64,000 nucleotides of DNA from Talpa occidentalis (lineage: Eukaryota > Chordata > Mammalia > Eulipotyphla > Talpidae), in NCBI RefSeq assembly GCF_014898055.3, contig NW_023601543.1, positions 12,237,314 to 12,301,313 on the forward strand, written 5' to 3'. A program made the position numbers and the translations under genes. Positions 36,556 through 49,523 of the stretch are shown piece by piece; within the stretch, counting starts at the first letter, position 1, and each line of letters starts with the position of its first letter. A model generated the notes under the pieces. It was not told the DNA's origin. It did no database searches and worked only from the letters and a program-made list of their open reading frames with translations.

Positions 36556-36624
36556 CAACTTCTTTTAAATCTACTGATCTATGGAAACTCAAAGAGCCTG
36601 CAAATGTAGATTAGAATTGCCCAT

Positions 36625-36648
36625 GTTTGTTTGTTTGTTTGTTTGTTT
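36625..36648. repeat. (GTTT)n microsatellite
   Basis: About six GTTT units, not attached to a recognisable SINE, unlike those near 17300 and 53550. Confidence 0.85.
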
Positions 36649-36724
36649 TTGTAAGACCCACAAAAGGTCATCAAAACCCCAGGTAACCAATATTCAGTAA
36701 TATCTTCTTATCCCTTACTCCTCC

Positions 36725-36815
36725 AAGTGAGGTCCATGGGACAACTGCATCTAGAGCATCTGGGAGCTTCCCGGGAAGGCAGAATCTCAGGCTCCACCTC
36801 AAGATCCTACACCAT
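36725..36815 (-). mobile_element. MER5A/MER20-like hAT fragment
   Basis: GTGAGGTCCATGGGACAACTGC, CATCTGGGAGCTTCC and AGGCAGAATCTCAGGCTCCACC resemble a reversed MER5A. Short, without ends. Confidence 0.5.
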
Positions 36816-36984
36816 CATGGGTCATGTTAACAAGATACCTTGGCAGTCTGTCACCGTGACTGCCTTCTAATTGAATGCTTGTGGCATTTGGACTTTATAC
36901 TTCAAGCATCTAAGAAGCTACAAAATCACCCCATATTGCACTAACTAGTGTAGGAAATGTAAAGGAGGCCCAAGGGCAATCAGC

Positions 36985-37175
36985 TGTGTGTAGATTAGGA
37001 CACCTGAGATCTAGTCCTAGCACAGTTCCTACCAGTGGGGTCCAGAGCAAGGTATGTGGCTGCTCTGAGCCTCAGTTCCTCCAGCTTATAAAATGGGGCT
37101 AATCATCCTTGCCTACTTGAATGATTGTGAAAATCAAGTGTGATCATGACTATGACAGTGCTTTGTGACCTGCTA
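36985..37175 (+). repeat. MIR, sense
   Basis: GAGCCTCAGTTCCTCCAGCTTATAAAATGGGGCTAATCATCC is the MIR core. It is followed by a decayed GATTGTGAAAATCAAG and AGTGCTTTGTGACC. Confidence 0.8.
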
Positions 37176-37629
37176 AGCTCTACAAAGATTTCTAACAAGC
37201 AGAAAATGATTGTTCTGCGATCTCTGGAAGCTCTTTGGCTTTCTCAGTATCCCAAGTTTGGCACAGCTTATCCTGTAAAGTTTGAGTTTTGCTTGTGGGT
37301 TATAAGCTGCTTCTGCCTTGAATATATACATATATACATATGATCAGACTCCCTTCCAAAGGTAGATTAGCCGTGATGGACCTGCTGCAATAAGCTTCAC
37401 TGTCCAGCTGCCCTCAACATTGTTCCTAGTTACTGACCTTGTTGAAGCTTTCATTGTAAACTGGGAAGCTGCCTACTCCCAGCGCTTTGGCTAAGGCTGA
37501 TCCTGAGAAGTTTTGCAAGCTCTGGCTAGGTGACCCTGGCCAAGAAATGATGACTAAGCCTGTAAAGCATCTGTCCCCCTCTCTGCCAAGTCCCCACCCC
37601 CACTCACATAGAAATATACACATGCATGC

Positions 37630-37651
37630 ACTCACACACACACACACACAG
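37630..37651. repeat. (CA)n microsatellite
   Basis: About ten CA units after CATGCATGCACT. Neighbouring sequence stays CA-rich to about 37690. Confidence 0.9.
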
Positions 37652-39269
37652 GTTTGCACTCATGGAGGCGTGTACACACGCACACCTGCCTTTGAAAACA
37701 CAATGGAAACATGTGCTTGCAAAGCAATTCCCAGCGAGAGACAGCATCTCAGAAACATCTGTGTCACCACTCCCTCACCGCCTTATCTCCTGGACTTGTT
37801 CTTGCTCCAGCTTGCTCTGTTCTGTGGGTACAGCCAGGATATTCGGGTGAGCCCAATGTCTTCATATCTGCGAGTCAGAAAGAAAAGGTAATCTTGTCTC
37901 AAGCTGGGCCAAAGATGGGGCAAGGTGATCACAGATACTGGGATAGCCTGAGACGTTGAATGAGGAAAGTGGAAACTGGAGAAGATAGAAACAGGCCTTG
38001 AGCTCTGTGGGAGTCAGAGGGGCTGGTTGGTGGTGGACTCAGGAGGAAAGTTCCCATCTTGTGATAGGGTTTGAACCAATATTGAAACCACACAAATCTG
38101 CTCATACAAACCAGATATTTCTGGTGGAAATGTTTGCCCGCAAGAAACTTTCGGTCTCTCCATCTCAGTGTAGGGGCTGAAAAGACCAAGCCTGCCACGT
38201 GTTGTTGCTGCGGGGGAGGGAGAAGGCGAAGCCCAGGCTGAGGCAAGTCCCTTTGGCCATTCTTCTGTCATCTCCAGGTGTGGAGGGAAGGCAGCTATGT
38301 GCTTGCCACCCCCAACTGTCACCTCTTCCCAGTGGTACTGGAGTGAAGCCATTTAGACTCCACAGCTATGGGCCTACCGGGCTCTCACCCACTACTTCCT
38401 CCCTACCATTACTTTAAAATAGAGCTAAAAGAGCAACAACTTCACTAAAATGGCAATTAGGAAATAATCTTTAGGCCAGTGATTTCTATTCCTTATTATT
38501 ATTATTTTTTTTTCAGTGACTCAAGTGTAACCTTATATGCCTGCTCCTAACAAGCACATAGGAGAGATGAAGGACACTTCAGTGGCTTAACTGTGCTTCT
38601 AAATTGTCAAGTCAAACCCTCATAAATGCGAGCTGGGAGTCACATTGTATTGCCAAGTTCACGAATGGTTTGGTTTGGTGAAAAGGATAAACACAATGGA
38701 GGAGCTTTATGATGGGCCCTTTATCATGGGTGACATTTGCAAAATTTTAAAGCTTTGGAACAATCACAGTGCCTGCTTAAGAATGAGAAGGAAGGTGGAG
38801 GGGTATGAAATGGGCGGGGGAGGGACACAGTTTTGCAAAAGTTGTTGAGTCTCACCTAGAGCACAAAATACACGTGGCTGCAATAACACATCCTTATACT
38901 GTCTTGTTGGTAACAAGTCCCAGAATAGGTGACAGCAGTTTTCCCAAGACGTGTTCTGTAGTTTGAACAGTCCGGTCCAGCTTCCTGTGCACTGTTTATA
39001 AACCACCACCCAGATATTTGTCTTTACATTGTAGGTGGCTCGCCTCCCTCATCCCCCCACAATCCACTGCTCAAAGTCTCAGTATAATGACACCCTCTTG
39101 TATTTTTTTCTTGTGATGTCAGTCCTTCAAGCACGTGACCTCAGTGTAAAGGGACCCATGTCATCCACTGGCAGGTAGATCTCATCTGACGGGTGACAGA
39201 ACATGCCCGTCCCAGGCTGCCGAAGCTGTGGATGTGAAGGCACAGAAGAAATTTCATCTATAAAGTCAA

Positions 39270-39475
39270 ACTGAGTCTCAGTTCTGTGTCTTGCCACTTC
39301 CCAGTGAGGTGCCCTTGGGCAGAACCATTCAGCTTCTTAGAACCTTGGTTTCCTCATATGCAAATATAACGATAAAATATTTCCTGAGCTGCCCGCTTCA
39401 TGAGCTGTTGAATGAAGCTCATGTGATAATAACTAGAAAAGGACCTTATAAACTGTAAAGCAATTGCCCATTTAA
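39270..39475 (+). repeat. MIR, sense
   Basis: TCTTGCCACTTCCCAGTGAGG, GCCCTTGGGCAGAACC, ACCTTGGTTTCCTCATATGC and AACTGTAAAGCAATTGC follow sense order. Confidence 0.75.
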
Positions 39476-40955
39476 GGTAATAGTATGCGTTTTATTTAGT
39501 ACCGTTGGGTTATTAGTTTTAGTCGCCAAAAGCCTGAAACTAAAACTGTGAATTAAATACTCGGTTTCTGGCCCACAGTTTTCAGCATAATGTGCTCCCT
39601 TTTCTCCCTCCCCAAGGTGGCATTTTCAATTAGTCATTAAGTTGTTTTTAGCCCAGTGAGAAGGTATTTAAACAATGACAAATATGTCTGCTGAGTTGTG
39701 CACACAGCCACAACAGTAGCTGTCGCCTACATCTTGAAAGAATCACAGCTAGTTATGTTTTATTTTCTTTGGTGTTGGGGGGGGCAGTGAGGGCAGGGGT
39801 GGCCAACGAGACAGGAGGGTCAAGAAAAGGCCCCTGATTCTTTCCATTCTGTCTTGCTCTTAGCTCCAAGCCATCTGCTTTCATGCCTTGATCTTTTCTT
39901 TTGGAGATCAAATGCCATCGGGAAGCTGATGGAAGCAAAGCTCACTATAATAGCACTTTTCACCCAGATACAGACCAGGTGGTTGTTGCTAATAAATTGA
40001 CAAGACAGCCAATCCCACCTCACCCTGGAGCTTTGTGCGGCTCCCATGGGCCACAAAGAGGGATTTAGAAGCAGCTCTCGCTGTGATATTACCTGTCGAT
40101 TGAGTAAGGGGCCTTCCCCCCACCTTACTGATGACTGGGGAGTAACTGCAGGCAAGCTGGTGACAGACCAAAGGAAGGAAAGGCTAAGCGGTTTTCATAA
40201 AGTGACCTTAGCTTGAGGTCCTTCGAGCGCTTCTGACTGTTGGGTAGGAGATATTCTGGAGTTCACTCACTTTGTGGTTCTTTCCTGTCTGAGCCAATAG
40301 ACTACCAGGCTCTCTTCCGGGGTCACACTGTGATAGTTAATTGCTGGTGGGCCTCACACGTCATTCTAAGAGCTCAGGCAGTATTGCGGATAGTGGGGGC
40401 AACTTGTGACCATTGCATCGCAGTTTGTGACCTGTTTTCACATCAAGTTTGAATGTAATTGGGCGCGTGAATGGTGCGGCTGATTTTCTCTGAATGAAGC
40501 CGTATTGAGCAGTTTTAGTGACATCATCAAAGTACAGTGTGGGTAGGAAGAAATGGGAAGGCGCCATTGCGCTCAGCTAGGGGGGAAGTTGAAGCAAAGC
40601 CAGCAGGCAGGAGGTGAGCCAGGCCTGAGGCTGAGCTCCCATGTGGAAGTGAAGCCCTCATGCAAGATAACCTCCTGAGGCAGTCTGGAGGCCCGGGCTG
40701 GTGTGTCACCAAGTGTACAGTGCTCCCCTGCAAGAGAAATCCCCTGTCAGAAAGATGGGACTTGGAATTAAACCTGTGCCAGGGTGCTGAGTTCTGAAGA
40801 GCAGTGGAACAAGGGATGGTGAGCCGCAGAGTGAGACAGAAGCTACCGGGGTCTGGTGTGGGCAGGCAGGGTGGCGCAGATGGAGCTCAGCCATGAGACC
40901 AGGCCTGAGGTCCTGTTCTGAGAAGCCAAGTTCTTGTGCAAGGCCCCTGAAATAC

Positions 40956-40956
<1 letters not shown>

Positions 40957-41028
<72 letters not shown>
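40957..41028. repeat. Composite microsatellite (CT)18(CA)18
   Basis: An uninterrupted CT run (40957-40992) passes directly into an uninterrupted CA run to 41028. Likely polymorphic in length. Confidence 0.97.
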
Positions 41029-41029
<1 letters not shown>

Positions 41030-41030
<1 letters not shown>

Positions 41031-44000
41031 TCAAGAATCAAGTCTCAAGTCTCTCCAGTTCAGACTGTGCTGTCCTTCAGCTTTAGGTAATAGGGCAAAA
41101 AGAACAGAGGTACAGCCTTCCCCTTCTTCTTGCCTGATTTGCCTGTATCAGGTCCAAGGAGACTGCAATGCGCTTGCATAGGAATGAAGTTACTGGCAAG
41201 CTTTTGTTTGGTTAGCCTTTCTGAAAAGAAACCTTGTTGTAGAATCTGCCCACGCACACACCTGCCTGAGAGGTGTCTCATGATCGGCCAATCCACCATG
41301 ACACTGTGGCCTTCGTGTTTCCAAATAGACTGACGGGTTTTTTAAAGCTGCCTTTGGATTTTTTTTTTTCTTGCGGTCCTACTGTGTATGGCAAATATTT
41401 GTGATGGCAAATTAACCTGTCAGGTGAGAAAGGGATACTACCGCGGACAGGAGCTCTTAATCTGTAGCTCATTGATGTATGTAAGCGGTAATATAATTAC
41501 CATAAATGAGGATGGAGCAGAAACTACTCGACCAATTCTGGTCTGTGACCAGTTCTGGTGTATGAGAAGAGCCTGTGTGGAGCGGGGACAGTCTCCTCAG
41601 CACCTTCAGGATGGGTGTCAGGGTAAAGTGGTCTCTCTGGCTAACAATGAGCTTCTCAGAGGGAAGCAAGTCTTTGTCATTTTATATAAACACTTCTCAG
41701 CTGTCATCACCAACCTTTGCTTCTGTCTCCCCACCTTGCTCAGTAATCGTCACTAGAAGATAGGTAGATACTCCATTTATTCTTGTACGGTGTTTACTTC
41801 TCAGCATTTGCTTCCTTTAACTCCTCTTTTGTAGGTTTTACCCTCACTGCATCTTGAGTTAGCTTCCTCAAAGTATCCTTCTTCTCTTAGCTGCTAAAAT
41901 AGTGAGCACAGAGATATGAAGTCTCTGATCCAGTCAACAAAGGAGGGGGGAGGGCTAACTATGTGGGACATTGTGTGTCCGTAGCCCAGTGTGCTTATGT
42001 AGGGGAGCAAGCAGATGGTGAAGATTCTGGAAACAGGGTCAGTGGAAAGAAAGTGAAAAGAGGTGCTGACTTCTCCTACTGCATGAGGAGAATTCGGAAG
42101 ATGTGAGTGTTGTCCTCTAATCTTTGGAGGTCTTGCATATGGAAGAGGAGGGTAGATCTGGAACCAGCGTGTGGATTTGATAAGGAGATCTATTTTGAAG
42201 CAAAAAAAAAAAAAAAAGATGAACTTTCTAACCCTTAGAGCTATTCCTCAGTGGAATGGGTTGCCCTGGGAAACAATTAGTTCCCTGACTCTCAGAGTAT
42301 TTGACTAGAGATGAAGTAACGATATGTCAGAAAGATTAGCTGGCTGGGAGTGGAGAGCAGTGTCGGACAGTGGATAGACACCCACTTCATGGGCTCCTGA
42401 CTCCATGGTCAGTCTAGCTCTGAGATGGTATGGTTTTATGATGCAGACATCTAAGTAGAATGAAAGAGAAGCAAGATGGTGGGGCAAACCAATGGATGAA
42501 AGAAAGAGGAGTGGAGAACAGATGCTCTGGTTGTTTGCATTTGAGCACATGTCACCGATCGTGATTTTCTGTGACTCTTTCTAAGCAAATAGATCCTTAG
42601 GAACGACAGAGACTTTTTCAGGGAACAGTTCTTTTCAACATGCTCTGTCACTCACAGGCTCTACATTCATGTAGCTACTACATGAAGCCAGTTCCTATTT
42701 CTCCTGGATGATTTCCAAGATTTTGCCCCCCTATTCCTGTGGTAGAAAAGCAAACTGGGATACAGCCGCTTATCCAGGTACAGGTGGTCAGCCCCAGTGC
42801 CTGAATGGGCAACATCAAGGGTGTCTCGTCCATAATCAGCTGCAACACTCTGTCCCTTCTGATCCTGGCCTCCTAGAAATAGACCAGGGCATCTCGAGTT
42901 ATCTGTGGTAAAGGACCTGGGGTTTTGTCCTTGTTGTTCCTCCCAAGTCTGTCATGGACCACTGCTTTTGTAAAATATTTTAAAAAGTGAATGAACTACA
43001 AAAGGGAAATGACAAAAAGGCCTACAAAACACAAGCAACAGTTTTTAATTATGAGACTCAGCAGAGCTAAACATCTCTGGCAAATTGCCATAAAAATTTC
43101 TGTCATTGGTTTCCATTTCTGTACTTCTCTCCTTGGGGATTCGCAATAAATATCTGAGCAGCAGTTCCTTCTTAGAGTTGGGAGGCGTAGCCTACTTTGT
43201 GTGCCTCTTCCTTATATCCCTTACCCTTGGGTGCAAGGGTGGAGCAGACCCCAAAGCAGCAGTCTAAATGGGGATAGGTCAGCAGCGTACGGGAGCTAGA
43301 TTGCAGTGGCTCGTGAGAGCCAACTGTTAAATATCAGAATGTTTCATAAGCCAGTTGCTAAACATGCCATTATTAAAAATTCAATTACAGATTTACAAGC
43401 AAATGAATTGTATTAAAGACAAAGATAATACATTCAACACTCATCATATTCTAGTTGTTTTATTACAGTGGACTATTATGTATGCTTTTGGGGTTATATG
43501 TGCCTGTCATGTGTGTGGTGGGGGCCTGGCCACTCTTCCTAGCAAGCTGAGTGCTATCTCCTCAGCACTAGCAATTGGCCATGATGGAAATCTTGACACC
43601 ACAGAAGTCAACCAGAACTCTAAATCAGGGCTTAACTTAGTGCTTTGTTGATTGTCTAGACTCTAGTCTTAAGAAAGTGATGGGGAAAGTGTTAATAGCA
43701 CAGCTTAAAGTTGTCTCTGTAGTCGTGACATTGAGAACAGCACAAAAAATTCAGAAGCTATTCTTCCAGTGTTTGAAAATTATTACCCGATTTAGCAGAG
43801 AAGTCACTCCCATCATTGATGAAGAAGTGAAGAGCTGACACACATCTTTGTCATTTTCATTTTTGTTTTGCTCTGGAATGTAAACTAATATATCAACCTG
43901 TGTTCCTGCAGCAACTCTAGTTGCTCGTCAATCGCAAGCCTGGTTTGGCTACAGATGCACGAGTCTGACAGAAATCAATGAAAGCACTCTGTGAAAATCA

Positions 44001-45370
44001 ATTGGCTATATGATATTTACAGTCCAGAGTAGTATATGCCTTTATTGTTTGAAAAGTGTATGTTGTGCATTGTTTATTCCAGCAAAATGTAAAATAGACT
44101 GGCATGCCTGCCTTTTATCCCGAGAGTCAATTGTTGAGACATTTACCTGCATGCCACTGGGTGAAGGGATACATTGGAAGATTTATTTCATTCCTTCATC
44201 CTTAAGCGATCTAGACTTAAATCAATAGCTCTTTCAACCATGAGTAAGAGAAAATTCCTTCCTTCCAAAGTTATGCTGGCAAGTGAAAGAGCCCCTCATT
44301 GGCAGTTACCCTGAAAGCTAGGATTCCAAAGGAATCCTAGACTTGGAAACTGCCCTAACTCGGAAACTGTGAACCAGATCCATAAACTTTTCTCAAAACT
44401 CCATATTCCCTATTGCGGTTGATGGCTTCCCACTGACATCTCTCTGCTGACCGAAGGCTATCTCCCCAGTTCCATCCCAAAGCCCGGGGTGGCGGAGGGG
44501 AGTCTCATCGGCAGCTCACAAGGCTCCAAGGCAAGGACCCCTCTCCGAGTGCAGAGTCCCTGTGTCACATGGCATTGAGACAAATGAGTACCGTGTGCTG
44601 GTGCTAGCACTGCTTTCAGAGTCAGAGTGGAACTCCTAATATCAGGTTACATTTTGTTGGCTTGGTAATCATTTTTTTAACCACCAGCCATATGGGCAGA
44701 GGTTGGAAAGAAAGCTAAATTTGGAACACACCCCCACTCTCCTCTTCTACATTTCTTTCTTGTTTGTGCAGAGAGGCAGTGTATTGCTCACACTCCCATA
44801 CTGCACCAATGGCTGGAGGACTTAAGAAATGAGATTCTCCCAGATGCGGTTGGAGCAGGGGGCTGGAGGTTTTCGACACAAGTCTGCAGCAGAGTGTAGT
44901 AAGAATGTCTGCGCTCTGCTTCTGCAGATGTCTGAACCTGTCGGTGACATACAGCATTCAAAGTTGAAATCAGCTATAATAAGGAATCCAGGGGTTTCGT
45001 GTCTGCGGGTTCATACTTTCTTCATCCAGAGAGAGCACCTTTCTGTGCTGCTATCTTTGACTCAGGTATTTGGAGGTTAGGGCCATGAATTTCTGTCCCT
45101 ATTTATTGTTTTTCTCTTCCAGATTGCCTTCTCCCCCACACACCACTTCATGTGGAATGATGGAGCAAGGAAGGATTTTTTTTTTTTTTTTTAGCAGTGA
45201 TAATGATATGGGCTGTGTCTCTGGAAATCATGCAAATTTCAGTTGTAGAGCTTTTTAAACTTGAATTCACAAGTCATACTTTAGCCTAAAATGGAATTTT
45301 TTTCTATTATCCCAGAAGGGATTTAGAATCAGATTCAGTTGAAGAAATGAAAATTAATCTGCCTTCCTTC
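41030..45370. other. Longest repeat-poor stretch in the window
   Basis: No SINE, L1, L2 or clear MIR recognised over 4.3 kb, only an A-run near 42200 and a T-run near 45177. A 122-codon open frame at 41388-41756 has no splice context or recognised domain and is not called as a gene. Confidence 0.5.
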
Positions 45371-45374
45371 CAAG

Positions 45375-45880
45375 AGTGGTTGTAGTCATCTGCTACCCAG
45401 TGTCCTCCTTGCTGTCCTTGATCCCTGGCCTCAGTGAAGAGTAACGCAGCCAGACCCTTCAGCCCAGCCTTCTTAGTCTAGCCCCCGCCTGCTTCTCTAA
45501 GTTGGCATCCCACTAACCCTTACCCCATCCCATATTCCAACTTCCTTGAATAACTCACTACTCCCAAACTTGCTCTTCTGCTCCTGAAGGCCTGCCTGGA
45601 CCTTTCTAAATTCCTGTATTTGCAATATAGGTGAGACTCTTAGTTCAGGGACTGCATCTTGGCAGGTCCGTGTCAGCCGTTCATACTGTGCACGTGCTGC
45701 CCCCTCAACCCATAATAGTTTCCCTTTTGTACCTTTAAAACTCAGCTCAGCTGTGCCTTTCTCCTCAGTGAAGCCTTGCCTCAGGCTGAATGCTTTGTTA
45801 ATACCCACTGATCAATTTGAGGTCAGATAATTTTCAGTGCCTGACATGTAATTGGTACTCAATAAGTATTTGTTTCATGG
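45375..45880 (+). repeat. L2 LINE 3' end
   Basis: Shows AACTCAGCTCAGCTGTGCCTTTCTCCTCAGTGAAGCC and the terminal AGTGCCTGACATGTAATTGGTACTCAATAAGTATTTGTT, the classic L2 3' end. The older SINE at 45908 inserted just beyond it. Confidence 0.75.
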
Positions 45881-45907
45881 CCCTGCCCATTAAAGAAGAA
45901 AACCAAT

Positions 45908-46196
45908 GGGCCTCCCTGGTGGCACAAGAGGTTAAGACGCAACCTATGAGGCTGTCCACAGCCACTACAGCATGAGTTTGATCCCCAGCTGGCCAGAGAG
46001 CTACCCACATGGTGCAGCAGACCTCTCCTGACTCGCCCACTACTACCCTCAGCAGTGTATTTCAGTCAGTCTGCCTGTTCTGCTCCCCACTCTGTCTCTG
46101 GTGAATCTTCTCTCACACACACAACCCCCACCCCACGCCTCTGGCCTTTATCCCAGCTCTTGTATGCATAAATAAATAAACCTTTAAAAGAAAAAA
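45908..46196 (+). mobile_element. tRNA-derived SINE, older form
   Basis: Older-form copy with a small CACACACA expansion in the body near 46105-46120. Exact duplication AAGAAAACCAAT at 45896-45907 and 46197-46208. It is inserted just downstream of an L2 3' end. Confidence 0.94.
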
Positions 46197-47059
46197 AAGA
46201 AAACCAATAAGCAGATTACCTGCCCATTTAATCTCCTAGTCTAGTTGGGAGTTATGGGGCACGGGAGAACAGACACCTGACTAGATGATTACAATGTAAT
46301 GTGGTTAAGGCACTGATTGCAGTATGCACAGGGAACTCTAGAAACACAGAGGAAAAGCAGTCAGCCCAGATGGGGGTGGTCAGAACCTGAGCCGAGTCTC
46401 ATACAACGTGCCGGTATTAAGTCAGGTGAAAAGAGGCGAACATGGCGCGCTGGGAGGAGCGTATAACACAAGACGTGAAGATGAGAAAAAGCACGGGGGG
46501 TCCGCAAAAGCAGGCAGTTGGGTGTGGCTAGAGCAGAGAGAGCAAGAGGGAAAGCTACAAGTTTCGTTACGGGTCAGAGTGTGAGAACCTTCTATGCCTT
46601 GAGGAGCTTGGCCTTGACCTTGTAGCAGGGTGTATAAATTCACAACATGTGGGTCATCAGCCCGCCCAGCCACCATGCCGCTCCATGGCAGACATTAATA
46701 ATCAACCACAGTACCCCATTTCACTAGGCCCAGAGGTGACCTCATTGTCCTTCTCAATGCAGGGCACACCACCAAAAGATTGCTTTGCTGGTGTAAGGTT
46801 TTACATGTGAATATATAAAGAGGATGAGAGCGTGAGACAGTGCAAGTTATGGGAGAATTATAGCGTGGTCAGGAATGCAGTTTGGAAATCGGCAGATTTA
46901 AAAAGAAAATCAACAGAACCTGATTGTGTCGATGTGGCAGGGTGAGGAAGAAAGAGTTGTGAAGGACAAAGGTCAGTGTTTCCGCCTTGGGCACTGGGTA
47001 GATGCCAGTGCATTAAGAGAGGGTACGTGAGGAGGTGATGATAGTTTGGGTATGATAAT

Positions 47060-47550
47060 AGCAGCTCACATTTTTTGAAAGCTTACTATGTGCCAGGCAC
47101 TGCTTAAAGTACTTTATATGAGGGGCCTCCCCGGTGGCGCAGCGGTTGAGCGCTGGGTTGCGAAGCTGCCCGCGGCCTCTGCGGCGCCGGTTCGATCCCT
47201 GGCTGCTCCCCGGCCACCAGAGGAGGGTCCCACATGGCGCGCAGACCTCTCCTGCCGCCCGCTGCTCCCCTCAGCAGTGTGCTTCGGTCCTTCTGCCTGC
47301 TCTGCTCCCCGCTCTGGCTCTGGTGAATTCTCTCACCCTCCCGCGCTTCTGACTGTACCCAGTGCATGTATAAGCAAGACAAACAAACAAACCAGCAGAC
47401 AGGTGAATAAAGCATGCCTCTATAAAAAAAAAAAAAATTAAAAAAAAAAAATAAAGTACTTTATATGAAGCGATTCATTTTATCCTCTCAATAACCCCGT
47501 GGGGTGGGTACCATCATTATTTCTGTTTTACAGATAAACTGTGCAGAGAC
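47060..47550 (-). repeat. MIR, antisense, split by a SINE
   Basis: Left part has GAAAGCTTACTATGTGCCAGGCACTGC. The right part (from 47452) has ATTCATTTTATCCTCTCAATAACCCCGTGG and TTCTGTTTTACAGATAAACTG. The young SINE at 47122-47451 lies between them. Confidence 0.85.
47122..47451 (+). mobile_element. tRNA-derived SINE, young form with extended CATGCCTCTAT tail
   Basis: Full-length and little decayed. The exact 17-bp duplication TAAAGTACTTTATATGA lies at 47105-47121 and 47452-47468. The target is an old antisense MIR, whose two halves join cleanly if the SINE is removed. Its tail shares the ACCAGC insertion with the copy at 12447. Confidence 0.96.
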
Positions 47551-48004
47551 ATGTAAAATATTGAAGAGCTAACAAAATCAAGGGCACTGAGGGAGAACAT
47601 TAGTGCGAGAAGGCTGAAAACACACCCTTAAGTCATTTGAATGAATATGGATAGAGGCAAGCAGGTCACCAAGCACCTGGGCTAGGGTTTATCAGTTCAT
47701 CTTTCATGTTTTGGAAACCAAAGGATTTATCGTTCTCCGGAGAAGGCCATTGCCATGTGCATAAATCCATCCTGCCTTCACCACATCTGTTCTGCTTGCG
47801 GGGGCAAACATTAGCAGTACTAGGAACTAAAACAAGACTATCCAACTAATGACCTAAATGATTTCCAAAGGACTCTTCCAACATAAAACACATCTAGCAA
47901 GGGCAAGGTTGGAAGGTATTGAATTTTTAGAAAATACAGCACATTAAATTGTGCTGGTTTTCCCAGTGATTAACCTTTTCTTGTTTGGATAACTTAGAGT
48001 TTGC

Positions 48005-48023
48005 ATATATGTGTGTGTGTGTG
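48005..48023. repeat. (TG)n short microsatellite
   Basis: ATATATGTGTGTGTGTGTGTG, about eight units. Confidence 0.85.
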
Positions 48024-48499
48024 TGAATGTACGTATTTGCCCTTTTGTTTCCCAACTTCATGCTCTTCAGAGCACTTTCTCGTCCCCTGTGTGAGTGTTC
48101 CGAGCAGGAATCCAACTGCTTTCATGAACGGCCATTTCAGTGGTGATACCTGTGTTGATATTATCATGTTAGCTTCGCATCTGGCTCTGTTGCCATCTGG
48201 ACCAGGTCAGAGCCACAGGGACAGGTACCAGCAGGACTCAGGGACCTTAGCCAGTTTGGTGCAAATGTCTACACCCTGCAGCCTGAGCATCAAGCTCTGC
48301 ATTGGAGTCCAGATGCCTTAGGGCTATGCTGCCTGGGGCTGTAGGCACCCCTTCCCCACTCTCCGAAGCTGTTGCCTATTAACCCTCCAGCCAGACCAGA
48401 TTCAGGTTTGCTAATGATCCTGAAGTGCCCTCTGGAATGTTTCAGAGCTACAGATGAGCTACAAATGAGCCTCTTTTGCCTGGACATGCTGTCCTCATT

Positions 48500-48680
48500 A
48501 CCGCCTCTTCCTCTTTGCTTTGTTCAGCCTTTGCATCAGTGCCCCCTCCGTTCTGTCCTAAAGTCTCCCACTACCCAGAAAGGGAAAAAAATAATTAAAT
48601 AAAGTCTCCTACTACTTCAAGGCCCACCTTCTCCACAAAACCCATTCCTGGTAGCCTCAGCGTTCTGTGACGTTTCCTTC
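48500..48680 (+). repeat. L2-like remnant
   Basis: ACTACTTCAAGGCCCACCTTCTCCACAAAACC resembles L2 (CAAATGCCACCTCCTC region). Short and weak. Confidence 0.4.
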
Positions 48681-49062
48681 CCAAAATCCTTCCCGCCACC
48701 GTTTTCCACATAGCAACATGGGTGAAGGAGGTCAAAAGATGGAAAACTATACATGGTGAATACTGAAGAAAGGGTTGCTTGACCATAGAACATGTTTCAC
48801 ACCCTACATTTTCTTAAATCAGAAATTGGTTTTGTTGAACATATCGGCATTGTAGCTTAGAGTAATTCAGCACTTGTTACATGGAAATAAACCTTGGATT
48901 CCATCTCAATATATAAGAAGGGGGGAAATAGTGATTGTTATCTATTTTTTACCCATGAGAACATTTTGACTCAGAATTTACAACATGTATCCATCTCCAT
49001 GGAGCTAGTAATTGGGTAAGTTAGGATCACAATTTAGGTTTGTTTAAATCCAAAGTTATATT

Positions 49063-49185
49063 TTTTTTATTTATTTATTTTTTTGGTGGGACCCTCACAG
49101 GTGGCCGGGGATCGAACCGGCGCTGCAGAGGCTGCGGGCAGCCTGGCAGCCCAGTGCTCAACTGCTGCGCCACCAGGGGAGGCCC
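49063..49185 (-). mobile_element. Short-form SINE: tRNA-related head plus A-rich tail only
   Basis: Only about 105 bp of head is present (GGGCCTCCCC to GGGTCCCAC), joined directly to an (AAAT)n and poly(A) tail. The tRNA-unrelated body is absent. Exact duplication TCCAAAGTTATATT at 49049-49062 and 49186-49199 shows it inserted in this short form and was not cut down later. Confidence 0.92.
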
Positions 49186-49214
49186 TCCAAAGTTATATTC
49201 TAAAAACAGCAATG

Positions 49215-49445
49215 ACAGCATCCAATTAAGAGAATTGTGCTTTACAAATAACTTTCAAAGTCATCCTTTGATTAAATCTGCCTTAGGACCCTGTAAGAAC
49301 AGTTTTGGTATTAGCTCTTATGGAGGAGAAAATTGAAGCTCACAGAGTTAAATGACTCACCTGTGGTCAGTGGATACTATGAGTTAGATTTGGAGTCCAG
49401 ATCTTTTAGATATCAAAACACATTTCCATAACCACTAGGCTGGGT
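49215..49445 (-). repeat. MIR remnant, antisense
   Basis: TTATGGAGGAGAAAATTGAAGCTCACAGAGTTAAATGACTCACC and CCATAACCACTAGGCTGGG keep reverse order. Confidence 0.7.
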
Positions 49446-49523
49446 GACCCAGCTCCTATGGCGGATAAATATCTATGGTGATGATTATAATCCACGTGTG
49501 TCAATAAATAGCCTTTGGCATTT

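Larger units (their letters stand above)
37180..40950. other. Intronic sequence with few recognisable repeats
   Basis: Only a MIR (39.3 kb) and a CA tract (37.63 kb) are recognised. Several overlapping open frames of about 60-135 codons at 37.4-38.4 kb fall on both strands and look like chance frames in GC-moderate sequence. Confidence 0.5.

Noticed and set aside
37487..38352. Overlapping frames on both strands at 37.5-38.4 kb as coding exons
   Set aside because: Mutually overlapping in several frames without homology. Expected by chance in GC-moderate intronic DNA.
41388..41756. 122-codon open frame as a gene
   Set aside because: No recognisable domain, no splice or promoter context, codon use unremarkable, and it lies in the middle of a GPC3 intron.
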